Positions 26,843 to 35,349 of a stretch of DNA of 64,000 nucleotides are shown in pieces. Below the pieces are notes generated by a model, which was given only the letters and a program-made list of their open reading frames with translations, made no database searches and was not told the origin of the DNA. Positions within the stretch are counted from its first letter, which is position 1. Each line of letters begins with the position of its first letter. Position numbers and translations under genes: made by a program. The stretch is from positions 248,001 to 312,000 of the forward strand of contig CAWIQY010000015.1 in NCBI GenBank assembly GCA_963838375.1. Reading direction: 5' to 3'. Source of the stretch: DVED01 sp963838375 (GTDB lineage: Bacteria > Cyanobacteriota > Cyanobacteriia > Cyanobacteriales > Geitlerinemataceae).

Positions 26843-29464
26843 TTAGAAGAAGGTAATTCCAGCACCCACATTTGCAGTCACGAAAGCAAAGTCACCAGCC
26901 GCTACCGTTGGCGCACTGTCTAAGACGGCAACTAAGACACCAGAACCACCGATACCCGCGTAGACACCACCGCTGTTGGTGTCGTACAGGATATCTCCAA
27001 CTTCGACAAAGGTTCCGAAGCTAGCATTGTTATCGCCGAATATCAGTGGAGCCCATCTGGTCAACAGCGAACTGATCCAGGATACCGACTGCACCAATTT
27101 CTCCTGAATTAAAGGTGATAAAATCACCAGTTCCGACCACAGCCGGTATGCTGCCATTAAACACGCTGGCAAATAAGCCCAACGTGTCATCGCCACCGAC
27201 ATTGAAGTCCGTGATGGTATCGACGTTGACCGCACCGTTGTAGTGAGCCGCATCGCTACCAAAAGGAATGAATCCGAAAGTAGACGCGCTGGCATTAAAT
27301 GATGCTTCATCCGTTCCCACTACCGCAGACAGCTGTGGAACCGTCCCTGGGACAAACTGGCTTTGAACGATACCCGTTTCGTTGAGACCGGCAATCACGA
27401 AGATGTCGTTCCCCGCACCACCGGAAATTACATCTCCATCGAAGATGCTGGTTTGACCGCCAACTGCGGCTGCCACCTGAGCGTCTAGTTCTGCTTCAGA
27501 GCCAGGTGCTGCCGTAAGCCTTTGGACAGACCGCCGGAAATAATGTCATTTCCAGCACCACCATCTAGAGTATCCTGACCGTACTGACGACCCCGCAGGA
27601 AGTCATCACCGTCGCCACCACCCAAGCTGGTTGCACCGCTATCGGTTCCCACCAAGGCGACATCGGTTCCGCCCAAGATGATGTCGTTTCCGGCACCACC
27701 CATGAGGACGCCGCCACCGGAGCCAATATCAGCAACCCGAATGGTATCGTTGTCCGCGCCGCCAGAAAGGGTGCTTTGGGTGACTTCACCGATCAGCTTG
27801 GCGTCGAGTAGATCGTTACCCGCGCCACCGTCGATGTTGCCGGCATCGATGTTACCCAACCTGAAGATATCATTACCCACGTCGCCGGTAATGCTACCGC
27901 CTTGGAATGCTGGGAGGGTGAGGGTATCATTACCAGAACCCAGGTTGACGTTACCCGCGTTGTCTGTGCCAGTGAAGTTCAGGACGTCGTCGCCTGCACC
28001 TGCACTGACGGTTCCGCCGGCGAGCATGTTTACTGTGAGGGTGTCGTTTCCGCCTTTGGTGTTGGTGGTGGAAGTGGCATTGTCGATGGAAATAAAGTCT
28101 TTGCCATCACCGGTGACAACACCGCCAGTACCGACAAATGCCACGGTGGGCGAATTACCTTCAAAGGTGTACTGTCCCGAAGCACCGGGAAGAATCACGT
28201 CGTTGACGCCGATGGTCACTTCCGTGGCATCTGCTCCCGCAAAACCGAAGTAGACGTTTTTACCTTCTTTGTCGGGGGTGATGGTGTCGCCTTTGCCGAA
28301 GAAGTAGGTGTCGTCGCCTTCAGCACCGGTCAGGACGTTGGCATCGCTGCCTGCACCGCCTTTGGAGAACAGGTAGTCGTTACCCGCACCGCCGGCTAGG
28401 GTGTTGTTGCCGTCGGTAGCACTCGACCCGAGGACGTAGAGGAAGTCGTCGCTGGCATCGGAGCCATCGCCCCCCATCAGCATGTTGCCTTGTCCGGAAC
28501 TCAAGGCGATGGTGTCGCTCCAGGTTCCCACGCCACCCTGGAAGGTGGAGTCATTGACGCCAGACCCGCTCAGGTAGTCAGAACCTTTGTCTCCGCTGAA
28601 TAGTCCACCGGTTGCACCGTTGGCGTAGAGGCTATCATCGTCCTGACCGCCGTACAGGGTGGCGCTACCGCTGCCGCCGTAGATCAGTTTATCGTTACCC
28701 AGGTTGCCGAACAGGATGTGACCTTCGCCACCGGTGACCCACAGGTAATCGTTTCCGGCTAAGCTGGTTCCTTCGGCATCGCCAGCCAGAATGTGGTTGT
28801 CGCCGTTGAATGCGAGCAGTTTATCACCGCCGTCGCCACCAACGAACAGGACTTCGTCTACTGCTGCATCGCTGCCGACAATCATGTAGTCGGCGTCTTT
28901 GCCACCGTAGAGGCTATCTGCATCGGCTCCGGCGTAGAGGCTATCTTTGCCAACGTTCCCGAACAGGATGCTGGCATCTTTGGGGCCGCCTTTGATGTAG
29001 TCGTCGCCGCCACCACCAATCATGGTGTCGCCACCGACCAAACCGAACATGGAGTCGTTTCCAGGAACGGTGTCGGCAGAACTCAAGCTGAAGGAGGCTA
29101 ATAGGTCGCCGAAGATCAGGTTGTTGGGTCCGGCACCGACGACGTAGTCGTCGCCTGCGCCGCCGAAGAGGGTAGAGAGTCCTTCTCTGCCTTCAACGGT
29201 GTCGTCTCCGAGGTCACCGAATAAAAATGCTTCGCCGGATTCGTTCAGAAGGTTGTCGTCGTCCTGACCGCCGCGAACAGTGTCGCCAACCCCGCGAGAG
29301 CGGATAGAGTCCGCACCTTTATTTCCAAATAGTTGGCTGCCTGGGGCTACGGCATTTAGGGGGCTGACTATGGTATCGTCACCCTCTAAGCCTACCGCGA
29401 TCCCAACGCCACTACCCCCTAAAAATAGTTCGTCGTTTTGATCTGTTCCGAATAATATGGTCAT
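26843..29464 (-). CDS. RTX-like (haemolysin-type repeat) secreted protein, two frame breaks
   Basis: Joined, about 873 residues. From the first residues (MTILFGTDQNDELFLGG) the protein is made of GGxGxDxxx-like calcium-binding repeats (GGAGDDYVVG, GGQDDDNLL, GGAGNDIISGG), with no classic signal peptide, as for type I-secreted RTX proteins. The intact first frame ends at 27485. One missing base near 27505 and one extra base near 27041 separate it from VGGQTSIFDGDVISGGAGND and from the C-terminus GDILYDTNSGGVYAG, which ends AGITFF. GAGGAG precedes the start. Role unknown; a surface or S-layer-like coat is possible. Confidence 0.82.
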
Positions 29465-29972
29465 TCACTCGCTCCTCTTTTTTGGTTGATAGTGTCTCAT
29501 TCCGTACGCCCATATCGATCGGAGTTTAGCCCCAGGGCTGTTCTCGTTTACCGCGTTGGCGATCCTCCGGGGGAGTCGCAAAGGCGATCGATCTGTTGTT
29601 GGAAGTCCGGTCGGTTCTCAACCGATTGCTGTACGCACGACCGCAGTAAGTCTATCCTACTAGTACGGTAGCTGTCTAGATAGCGCATTTGACAAGTTTT
29701 GAGCCATTTAAGTTCCTTATGCTCGTGTTGTCAATCGATAGTCGATCGCGATCGGATTTTTGGCACTGAGTGACTCTTTTTTTGCCGTCACAGACGGTGG
29801 TTGGGAGACCGTGCAAAAGAGAGAAAGTTCTCGACTACCCGAGTGGGTTTGGGTGTTCGAGAAACTGATGTCGCGATCGAGATCGAGCGCTAAAGTCTTA
29901 GTCGCAACAAGACTTCAGAAGGTTCCCATCTGGGTGGAAACTTTTTGGGTCGAGGACGATCGACAATGGATT
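29465..29972. other. Intergenic region upstream of the RTX gene
   Basis: Separates the divergent RTX and SGNH-hydrolase genes together with the repeat element that follows. Open frames here lack ribosome-binding sites and recognisable products. I see no structured RNA. Confidence 0.4.
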
Positions 29973-30139
29973 AGGACTTACGCAACGACTCCAGATATAG
30001 GGGCAACCACGGGGGGCAACCACGGGGGGCAACCACGGGGGGCAACCACGGGGGGCAACCACGGGGGGCAACCACGGGGGGCAACCACGGGGGGATTGCC
30101 CCTACAAAGCACCACATATGGCGGCTCTGCGTAAGTCCT
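29973..30139. mobile_element. MITE-like element with AGGACTTACGCA inverted ends
   Basis: AGGACTTACGCA (29973-29984) and TGCGTAAGTCCT (30128-30139) are perfect 12-bp inverted ends. Inside, TAGGGGCAA and TTGCCCCTA form a second inverted pair around a 13-bp tandem array. It belongs to the same end-family as 8826-9024. It has no coding capacity. Confidence 0.7.
30004..30094. repeat. 13-bp tandem repeat, seven copies
   Basis: The unit CAACCACGGGGGG is repeated with no change from 30004. The period is not a multiple of three, so an apparent Gly/Thr/Asn-rich open frame across it is an artefact. Confidence 0.9.
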
Positions 30140-30221
30140 ATATAAGTCTCCGGAATAGAGGGCGCAATCGCCGCAAAAGGAGGCAGTGCATTGATTACCC
30201 ATTACACACTGCTATCTGATT

Positions 30222-31124
30222 ATGTCTCGTTTGTTGCTCGCGACGGGTTTCACTGCTATTTGGTCTGTTTTCGCCTCGATTGCTGTGTCGGCAACTGCTG
30301 TGGCACAATCTTCCGAATCGATGGAAATTGCCGCGCGCGATCGAGATCCTTCTCCTTTTCCCACTTCGGATTTGGCAACGCCAAAGCGATCGGATTTTGG
30401 GAGGGGACAACCGGCTTCGGGTTCGCAATTGTATCACCAACGCTTAGCGGCATTGCGATCGAATCAACTCTACACTCGTTTGAGCGGCAACAGTTTCCAG
30501 TCCGATTGGATGGGTGCGATGGAACAACCCACCTACGAACAGTGGAAAGCGCTGTTGGTGGAAGAAGCGCAACTGGTGGTGCAAGTTCCCGAAACGAGCC
30601 GTCTGTCGATCGTTTTGGGTGATTCGCTGAGTCTATGGATGCCGTCTGGGGGATTGCCGGAACATCAATTGTGGCTCAACCAAGGGATTTCTGGTGATAC
30701 GACGCAGGGAATTCTCGATCGACTTTCAGCAATTGCCGGGACTCATGCCGATCGAATTTATATCCTAGCCGGAGTTAACGATCTCAAAAATGGTGTGGAA
30801 GATGCAAAAATTTTGGACAATTACCGTCAAATTCTCCGCCAACTGAAGCAAGAGCATCCCCAAACCGAAGCGATCGTTCAGTCGATTTTACCAACTCGTT
30901 TAGCAACCATTCCCAACGATCGAATTCGCCAGCTCAATCATCAACTTGCAGCGATCGCTCAACAAGAAGGAGCGACTTTTTTAAACTTATCTACTTATCT
31001 TGCAGATGCGCAGGGAGAACTGCACCCAAGTCTCACAACGGATGGCTTACATTTGAACGATCGTGGCTACGAAGCTTGGCAGTGGGTTCTCCAACAAATC
31101 GAATCGGGAATTGCGATGAGTTAA
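30222..31124 (+). CDS. Secreted SGNH/GDSL-family hydrolase
   Basis: A 300-residue protein with an N-terminal signal peptide (TAIWSVFASIAVSATAVAQS). SGNH blocks: Ser135 in VLGDSLSLW, Gly in NQGISGDTT, Asn186 in AGVNDLKNG, and Asp274/His277 in TTDGLHLND. It is likely a periplasmic esterase or O-acetyl-hydrolase acting on lipid or polysaccharide esters. It is convergent with the small membrane protein at 31141. Confidence 0.88.
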   Translation: MSRLLLATGFTAIWSVFASIAVSATAVAQSSESMEIAARDRDPSPFPTSDLATPKRSDFGRGQPASGSQLYHQRLAALRSNQLYTRLSGNSFQSDWMGAMEQPTYEQWKALLVEEAQLVVQVPETSRLSIVLGDSLSLWMPSGGLPEHQLWLNQGISGDTTQGILDRLSAIAGTHADRIYILAGVNDLKNGVEDAKILDNYRQILRQLKQEHPQTEAIVQSILPTRLATIPNDRIRQLNHQLAAIAQQEGATFLNLSTYLADAQGELHPSLTTDGLHLNDRGYEAWQWVLQQIESGIAMS

Positions 31125-31140
31125 GCTAGATTGCCTAGCA

Positions 31141-31530
31141 TTATTTAACCTCAATTCCCCGAGATCTCCAAAACTCAATTCGCTCTCGATTCGCACGTTC
31201 AATATGCACTTGTCTTAAATTTTCATTGAAAATATTGGCAATTTGTCGATCGATGTCGTGGCTATTCTTCTGACTTATTTTTCGAGAAGATTGCACGATC
31301 CCATCAACAACCAGCCAGACCCCCAATAGCGGACAAGCCGTCATTAAAAAAAGTCCCACTTGCGTACTGCCGAAGCCAATCCAAGCCGTTGTTGCCGTCA
31401 TTTGAGCGGCGCCTTGCAAAGTACCAATTGCCGTTCCAGTTTTGGCAATTCCCACGGTACTAGCAGCGGCACTAGCAATAGATTGACTCATGACCAGAGT
31501 TGTACCGATCGCTATTTTACTATGGGTCAT
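31141..31530 (-). CDS. Small membrane protein of unknown function
   Basis: 129 residues. Two hydrophobic stretches (VGIAKTGTAIGTLQGAAQMT region and FLMTACPLLGVWLVVDGIVQ) are followed by a charged C-terminal tail (NENLRQVHIERANRERIEFW). I recognise no family. The two-helix-plus-coil layout resembles small anchored accessory proteins. It is 90 bp downstream of glnB on the same strand, but co-transcription is unproven. Confidence 0.6.
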   Translation of the reverse strand: MTHSKIAIGTTLVMSQSIASAAASTVGIAKTGTAIGTLQGAAQMTATTAWIGFGSTQVGLFLMTACPLLGVWLVVDGIVQSSRKISQKNSHDIDRQIANIFNENLRQVHIERANRERIEFWRSRGIEVK

Positions 31531-31620
31531 CGGGAGAATTTTAGTCTGGGGTTAACCCTCCCATTTTAACAATGTGACTGTTGGATGTCACCATCAAGCA
31601 GAGTCCAACGGTCAGAATTT

Positions 31621-31959
31621 CTAAAGAGCCTCTGAATCTTTTTCACCAGTCCGAATCCGAATGCTATTTCCCACTGGACTGACAAAAATTTTACCATCGC
31701 CAATTTTTCCCGATCGAGCTGCATTTACAATCGTGTCTAGTGTCATATCGACTAGGCTATCTTCGACCACTGCCACGATTTTGATTTTTCTGACAAATTC
31801 GACGGTATATTCCACTCCCCGATACTGTTCTGTTTGACCTTTCTGCCGTCCGAATCCCCGAACTTCAGAAATGGTCATCCCGGTGATTCCAGCGTTGACC
31901 AAAGCGGTTTTCACGTCGTCTAGCTTGTAGGGTCGAACAATCGCCTCAACCTGTTTCAC
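31621..31959 (-). CDS. glnB: Nitrogen regulatory protein PII, with Ser49 replaced by Val
   Basis: A 112-residue PII trimer subunit. It has VEAIVRPYKLDDVK, the T-loop GFGRQKGQTEQYRGVEYTVEF, and the B/C-loop ARSGKIGDGKIFVSP ending IRIRTGEKD. It senses ATP/ADP and 2-oxoglutarate and controls arginine synthesis (NAGK), PipX and nitrogen transporters. In cyanobacterial PII, Ser49 in the T-loop (RGSEYT) is the phosphorylation site. Here residue 49 is Val, while Tyr51 is kept. It is therefore either a PII not controlled by Ser49 phosphorylation or a paralogue. An NtcA site lies upstream. Confidence 0.93.
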   Translation of the reverse strand: MKQVEAIVRPYKLDDVKTALVNAGITGMTISEVRGFGRQKGQTEQYRGVEYTVEFVRKIKIVAVVEDSLVDMTLDTIVNAARSGKIGDGKIFVSPVGNSIRIRTGEKDSEAL

Positions 31960-32042
31960 TCTTTTGGCTCCTAACTGATACGGGAAATTTATTTAGACCT
32001 CATAGAGTATCGCACAGATATCGCACTTAAAGCAATGTTTTT

Positions 32043-32056
32043 GTAAAGCAGAATAC
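32043..32056. promoter_or_regulatory. NtcA binding site upstream of glnB
   Basis: GTA-AAGCAGAA-TAC is an exact GTA-N8-TAC, the NtcA consensus. Read toward glnB, a TATCTG box follows after 22 bp, close to the spacing of NtcA-activated class II promoters. The site ends 84 bp before the start codon. Confidence 0.75.
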
Positions 32057-32126
32057 ATTTTTTGTTCTTTTCCCAAATCTTACGAGTCTTCGAGTATAGA
32101 TTTGATGACAAATTAGGACGATCGGA

Positions 32127-32158
32127 CAAGTCGGGGTTCTTGTAAGAACCCCGACTTG
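32127..32158 (-). terminator. Hairpin terminator after the DUF1499 gene
   Basis: CAAGTCGGGGTTCT and AGAACCCCGACTTG pair over 14 bp around TGTA. It stands between the DUF1499 gene end and the glnB promoter and insulates the two. The stem shares AGTCGGGGTT with the hairpin at 22861-22889. Confidence 0.75.
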
Positions 32159-32186
32159 TACAGATTAAGATTTACAGTCTTCGGGT

Positions 32187-32747
32187 TTAGGCGTTAAACT
32201 TCGATCGAATGGTTTCAATTCTTTTACGATTTACCCCAAGATCGGACTGTCCTAATCGAGATGCCGATCGAACTTGAATTGACCCTGATGTTTCATCTAA
32301 ATAAAACTCAACATCATCAACGAATCCCATCAATTTGCTGGTAAATTCAGCATAAAGATAATTGTTTTTATCTTCAACAATTGCTGCATTTTCTAGAGAT
32401 ACGACAATTGACTTAAGCCGATCGAAAGCTTCTTGCGAGTTCCCTGTATACGTCAGCGGTGTGATTTGATGTTCCGCATCTGTATCTTGGCTGCTAACAC
32501 AGTTAGGCGAACTCGGACAAGTTGTCAGTTTTCCGTCTTTTAACCCTAAGTTTTTGGGTTGACTGCCAGAAAAATGGAACAAACTTGCAGCAACGATCGG
32601 AGAAGGAGAAATGAGTTTTTTGGCAAAAGCAACCGGAGTTTGAATGAAAAATCCGATCGTGCAGATAACCAGAGAAAGAACCGCAATTGAGAAGAGGCGG
32701 GAAGTCAATTGCGATCGGTTGAGAAAAGGGAAATTGGAGAGTTTCAT
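32187..32747 (-). CDS. DUF1499 family exported protein
   Basis: 186 residues with an N-terminal membrane/signal segment (LFSIAVLSLVICTIGFFIQT). The family signature is LTTCPSSPNCVSSQ, followed by EAFDRLKSIVVSL, NNYLYAEFTSKLMGFVDDVE and the ending SRLGQSDLGVNRKRIETIR. DUF1499 proteins are found in cyanobacteria and plastid lumens without an assigned reaction. Confidence 0.85.
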   Translation of the reverse strand: MKLSNFPFLNRSQLTSRLFSIAVLSLVICTIGFFIQTPVAFAKKLISPSPIVAASLFHFSGSQPKNLGLKDGKLTTCPSSPNCVSSQDTDAEHQITPLTYTGNSQEAFDRLKSIVVSLENAAIVEDKNNYLYAEFTSKLMGFVDDVEFYLDETSGSIQVRSASRLGQSDLGVNRKRIETIRSKFNA

Positions 32748-32828
32748 GGAAAAAGTTTTGACGACTATCTAGATATCGAGAATAGCTGATGAATCTAGAA
32801 TACCATGTCTTGCGTTCCTACATTCGTA

Positions 32829-34580
32829 TTAATCGAGTGAAAATTCGTCAAATTTGATGACATCAGAATTGGGATATCGAGTATCAAAACGATAACTGCT
32901 GACGGTTCCCGTTCCGGTATCCAAAATACTAAAAACGGTGATATCATTACTCGCAATATAGGGAATCGCTCGATCGTTGTCATCAAGAAGAGGAGAAAGA
33001 GTCGGAACGATCGCCTCTAAACCATTGGGATCTCCTAGAGCAGCATAGTTACTGTCGGGTGAAATGGGTCGTCGATTTCCATCCACATGAGCACCGTAGG
33101 AGTTGCCAACATTCGACGATTCCAGGAAGTTAACTTCCCCATCTTTAAATCGGTTCCACAAATGGGAATGACCATAAAAAACAAGTTGAACTCCTGCTGT
33201 TTTTAGTAACGGGACAACATCGCGGATAATATAATCTCGCTCCTGGGGATATTCGTAGCGAATTGAGGTAATATTTCCAGCTCCATCACGATCGACAACT
33301 TGCACCGGATCGGTATACGGCGGCACGATATTCCCACCTAATGTATGGGGAGGATGATGAAACATGACAATTTTATATTTAGCATTTTGAAACTCCGAGC
33401 TATTGAGTTCTGCTTCTAGCCATTGATATTGTGGACTTCCTCGCTCGATCGACTCAAAAATAAACTGTCCGTATCCCCATTTTTGGGGATCGTTGAAATC
33501 AGCTTTTTTCTCCTGATATCGACCGCGAACATCGGGTTCGAGAGACGGCAATCGCCAGATATTGGTAATATAAAGAACAACGAGTCGGATATCGCCAAAG
33601 GAGACAGCATAGTATTTTTCATTTCCCGGAGACGAAAAGATTTCTTCGTAAGTCTGAGTATTAAACGATCGATCTTTTATCCGCTTTTCTGAATCCTGCA
33701 TTGAAGCAGAGTTTTCTGGATTTTCAGAATACAATTTTTCGGCGATCGTACGAGGAATCGCATGACTCATTTGCCGATCGAGATCGTCTTCAGTTGAGAA
33801 CTGTCCCATAACTTCGTGATTGCCGATCGTCGGGAAAATAGGAGCATATTGAATTAACTTCCCACCAGAATAACGAGTTTTATTTCCATTTTTATCCAGT
33901 TCGTAATTCGCACGACCTTGAAGACTGGGAAAAAAAGCACCACCGCGACTGTCATCAAACCATTCCGAAGCACGATCGGGTATATCAACCAAATCTCCGG
34001 CATGAAACACCGCATCTACAAACGGAATTGTTTCCTCCACTTTTTGCAGATTTGCCGCCGTCATCGGTTTAAGTTGGTGATCTGAAGTCAGCAAAATTTT
34101 CAAAGGTTTTCCGATTGAAGGCGCGGCAGACAACGTAAACTTTTCGCTTTGAACCGACATCCCATCTTTACGAAAACTGGTCACAAAATAAGGAATCCGT
34201 CGATCGGCAGCTAACTCCGTGATTTCAGCTTCATGTCGCCAAATTGCTCGCGCAGTTGTCCGAGAAAACACCGTACCATCTTCTTGTTGTTCCCCAATCC
34301 AAGAATTGCGATCTTCTCGGGTTCGACTGAGTTTAGTGGTGCGAGCGATCGTCGTTTTCTGTAACTTCTCTCCATAAGTTACAGTATGTTCTTTTCCGAC
34401 AAATTCAGTAAACCAAACAACGTGAACAGTTGTATCCGTCGGGAATTGGAGAAACGGATCGGTGAGGAGTATAGTTTGAGAAGGCATAGAATGTCCGAGA
34501 GGGAGATGAATTAACAAAGACCCAAATAAACCGAAGACTGCAAAAGCGATCGAGAAAACTATTTTAGAGCGCATAAACAA
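32829..34580 (-). CDS. Exported metallophosphoesterase (purple acid phosphatase-like)
   Basis: 583 residues: a signal-like helix (VFSIAFAVFGLFGSLLIHLP), an N-terminal beta domain about 30-150, then a calcineurin-type phosphoesterase core. Metal and active-site blocks: LLTSDHQL, FHAGDLVD, TIGNHEVM, VMFHHPPHT and FYGHSHLW. The GDxxD box is present as GDLVD. It should release phosphate from organic esters outside the cytoplasm. No pho box was identified. ATG 34574 is an equal alternative start. Confidence 0.85.
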   Translation of the reverse strand: MFMRSKIVFSIAFAVFGLFGSLLIHLPLGHSMPSQTILLTDPFLQFPTDTTVHVVWFTEFVGKEHTVTYGEKLQKTTIARTTKLSRTREDRNSWIGEQQEDGTVFSRTTARAIWRHEAEITELAADRRIPYFVTSFRKDGMSVQSEKFTLSAAPSIGKPLKILLTSDHQLKPMTAANLQKVEETIPFVDAVFHAGDLVDIPDRASEWFDDSRGGAFFPSLQGRANYELDKNGNKTRYSGGKLIQYAPIFPTIGNHEVMGQFSTEDDLDRQMSHAIPRTIAEKLYSENPENSASMQDSEKRIKDRSFNTQTYEEIFSSPGNEKYYAVSFGDIRLVVLYITNIWRLPSLEPDVRGRYQEKKADFNDPQKWGYGQFIFESIERGSPQYQWLEAELNSSEFQNAKYKIVMFHHPPHTLGGNIVPPYTDPVQVVDRDGAGNITSIRYEYPQERDYIIRDVVPLLKTAGVQLVFYGHSHLWNRFKDGEVNFLESSNVGNSYGAHVDGNRRPISPDSNYAALGDPNGLEAIVPTLSPLLDDNDRAIPYIASNDITVFSILDTGTGTVSSYRFDTRYPNSDVIKFDEFSLD

Positions 34581-34699
34581 GTCAGACAGATACTTAATCT
34601 TTCCTTAAAGACGATCGTGATTTCTCCTTTTTAGATTAGCATTACGCCGACATTTGTAGAACAATAGAACTAGCACTTAGTGATGCAGGAGTTTTCCCG

Positions 34700-35305
34700 A
34701 TGCCTTATAGCACATTTACCCTCAGCAAAATCAAAGAAGACTTTCAGTTAACCCTCCTCGAAGGAGTTCGGTTTCTCCCAAAAGACTTGCCAACGATCGC
34801 CCCGAGTGTTAAACTTCAGAGTATTCTGGAAGACTTACCCTGGGCGATCGCGGTCGATACAGAAAAAGCCAGGTCGGAAGTCATCATCAATCCAGTTCTC
34901 TTAGAGATTCGACGCATTTTTAACCAAAAAATAAGTGTTTTTTCAGGAGAAGAATTAAACGTTGATAGTAGTATTGGACTCAATGGCATTTGTGACTTTA
35001 TCATCAGTTGCTCCCAGGAACAGCTAGCATTAGAGGCGCCAGCTTTAGTGTTAGTCGAAGCCAAGAAATCCGATCTAAAGTCAGGAATCGGGCAATGTAT
35101 TGCTGAAATGATTGCCGCTCAGCGATTCAATGAGATCAAAGGTTTGTCACTCCCAACTATCTATGGTGTCATCACCAGTGGAACTTTGTGGCGATTTATG
35201 AAGCTAGAAGAAAAAACGGTAACGATCGACTTGAATGACTATCCCTTGCCTCCCGTTGAACAAATTTTATCAGCATTAGTTTGGATGATCGACAAAACAA
35301 ATTGA
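34700..35305 (+). CDS. PD-(D/E)XK-like hypothetical protein
   Basis: 201 residues, start preceded by AGGAG. The centre (LNGICDFIISC, then ALVLVEAKKSDLKSGIGQCI) fits a nuclease fold with Asp and ExK residues, and GVITSGTLWRFMKLEE resembles restriction-subunit relatives. Such stand-alone genes are frequent in filamentous cyanobacteria. Whether it cuts DNA is unknown. It is convergent with radA. Confidence 0.72.
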   Translation: MPYSTFTLSKIKEDFQLTLLEGVRFLPKDLPTIAPSVKLQSILEDLPWAIAVDTEKARSEVIINPVLLEIRRIFNQKISVFSGEELNVDSSIGLNGICDFIISCSQEQLALEAPALVLVEAKKSDLKSGIGQCIAEMIAAQRFNEIKGLSLPTIYGVITSGTLWRFMKLEEKTVTIDLNDYPLPPVEQILSALVWMIDKTN

Positions 35306-35349
35306 AACCCTGGATCGAAACTTCCCCTCAATTGAAAATTATGTTTCCA

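Noticed and set aside
29760..30134. 124-codon open frame upstream of the SGNH hydrolase
   Set aside because: Its second half is the translated 13-bp satellite. No ribosome-binding site or family.
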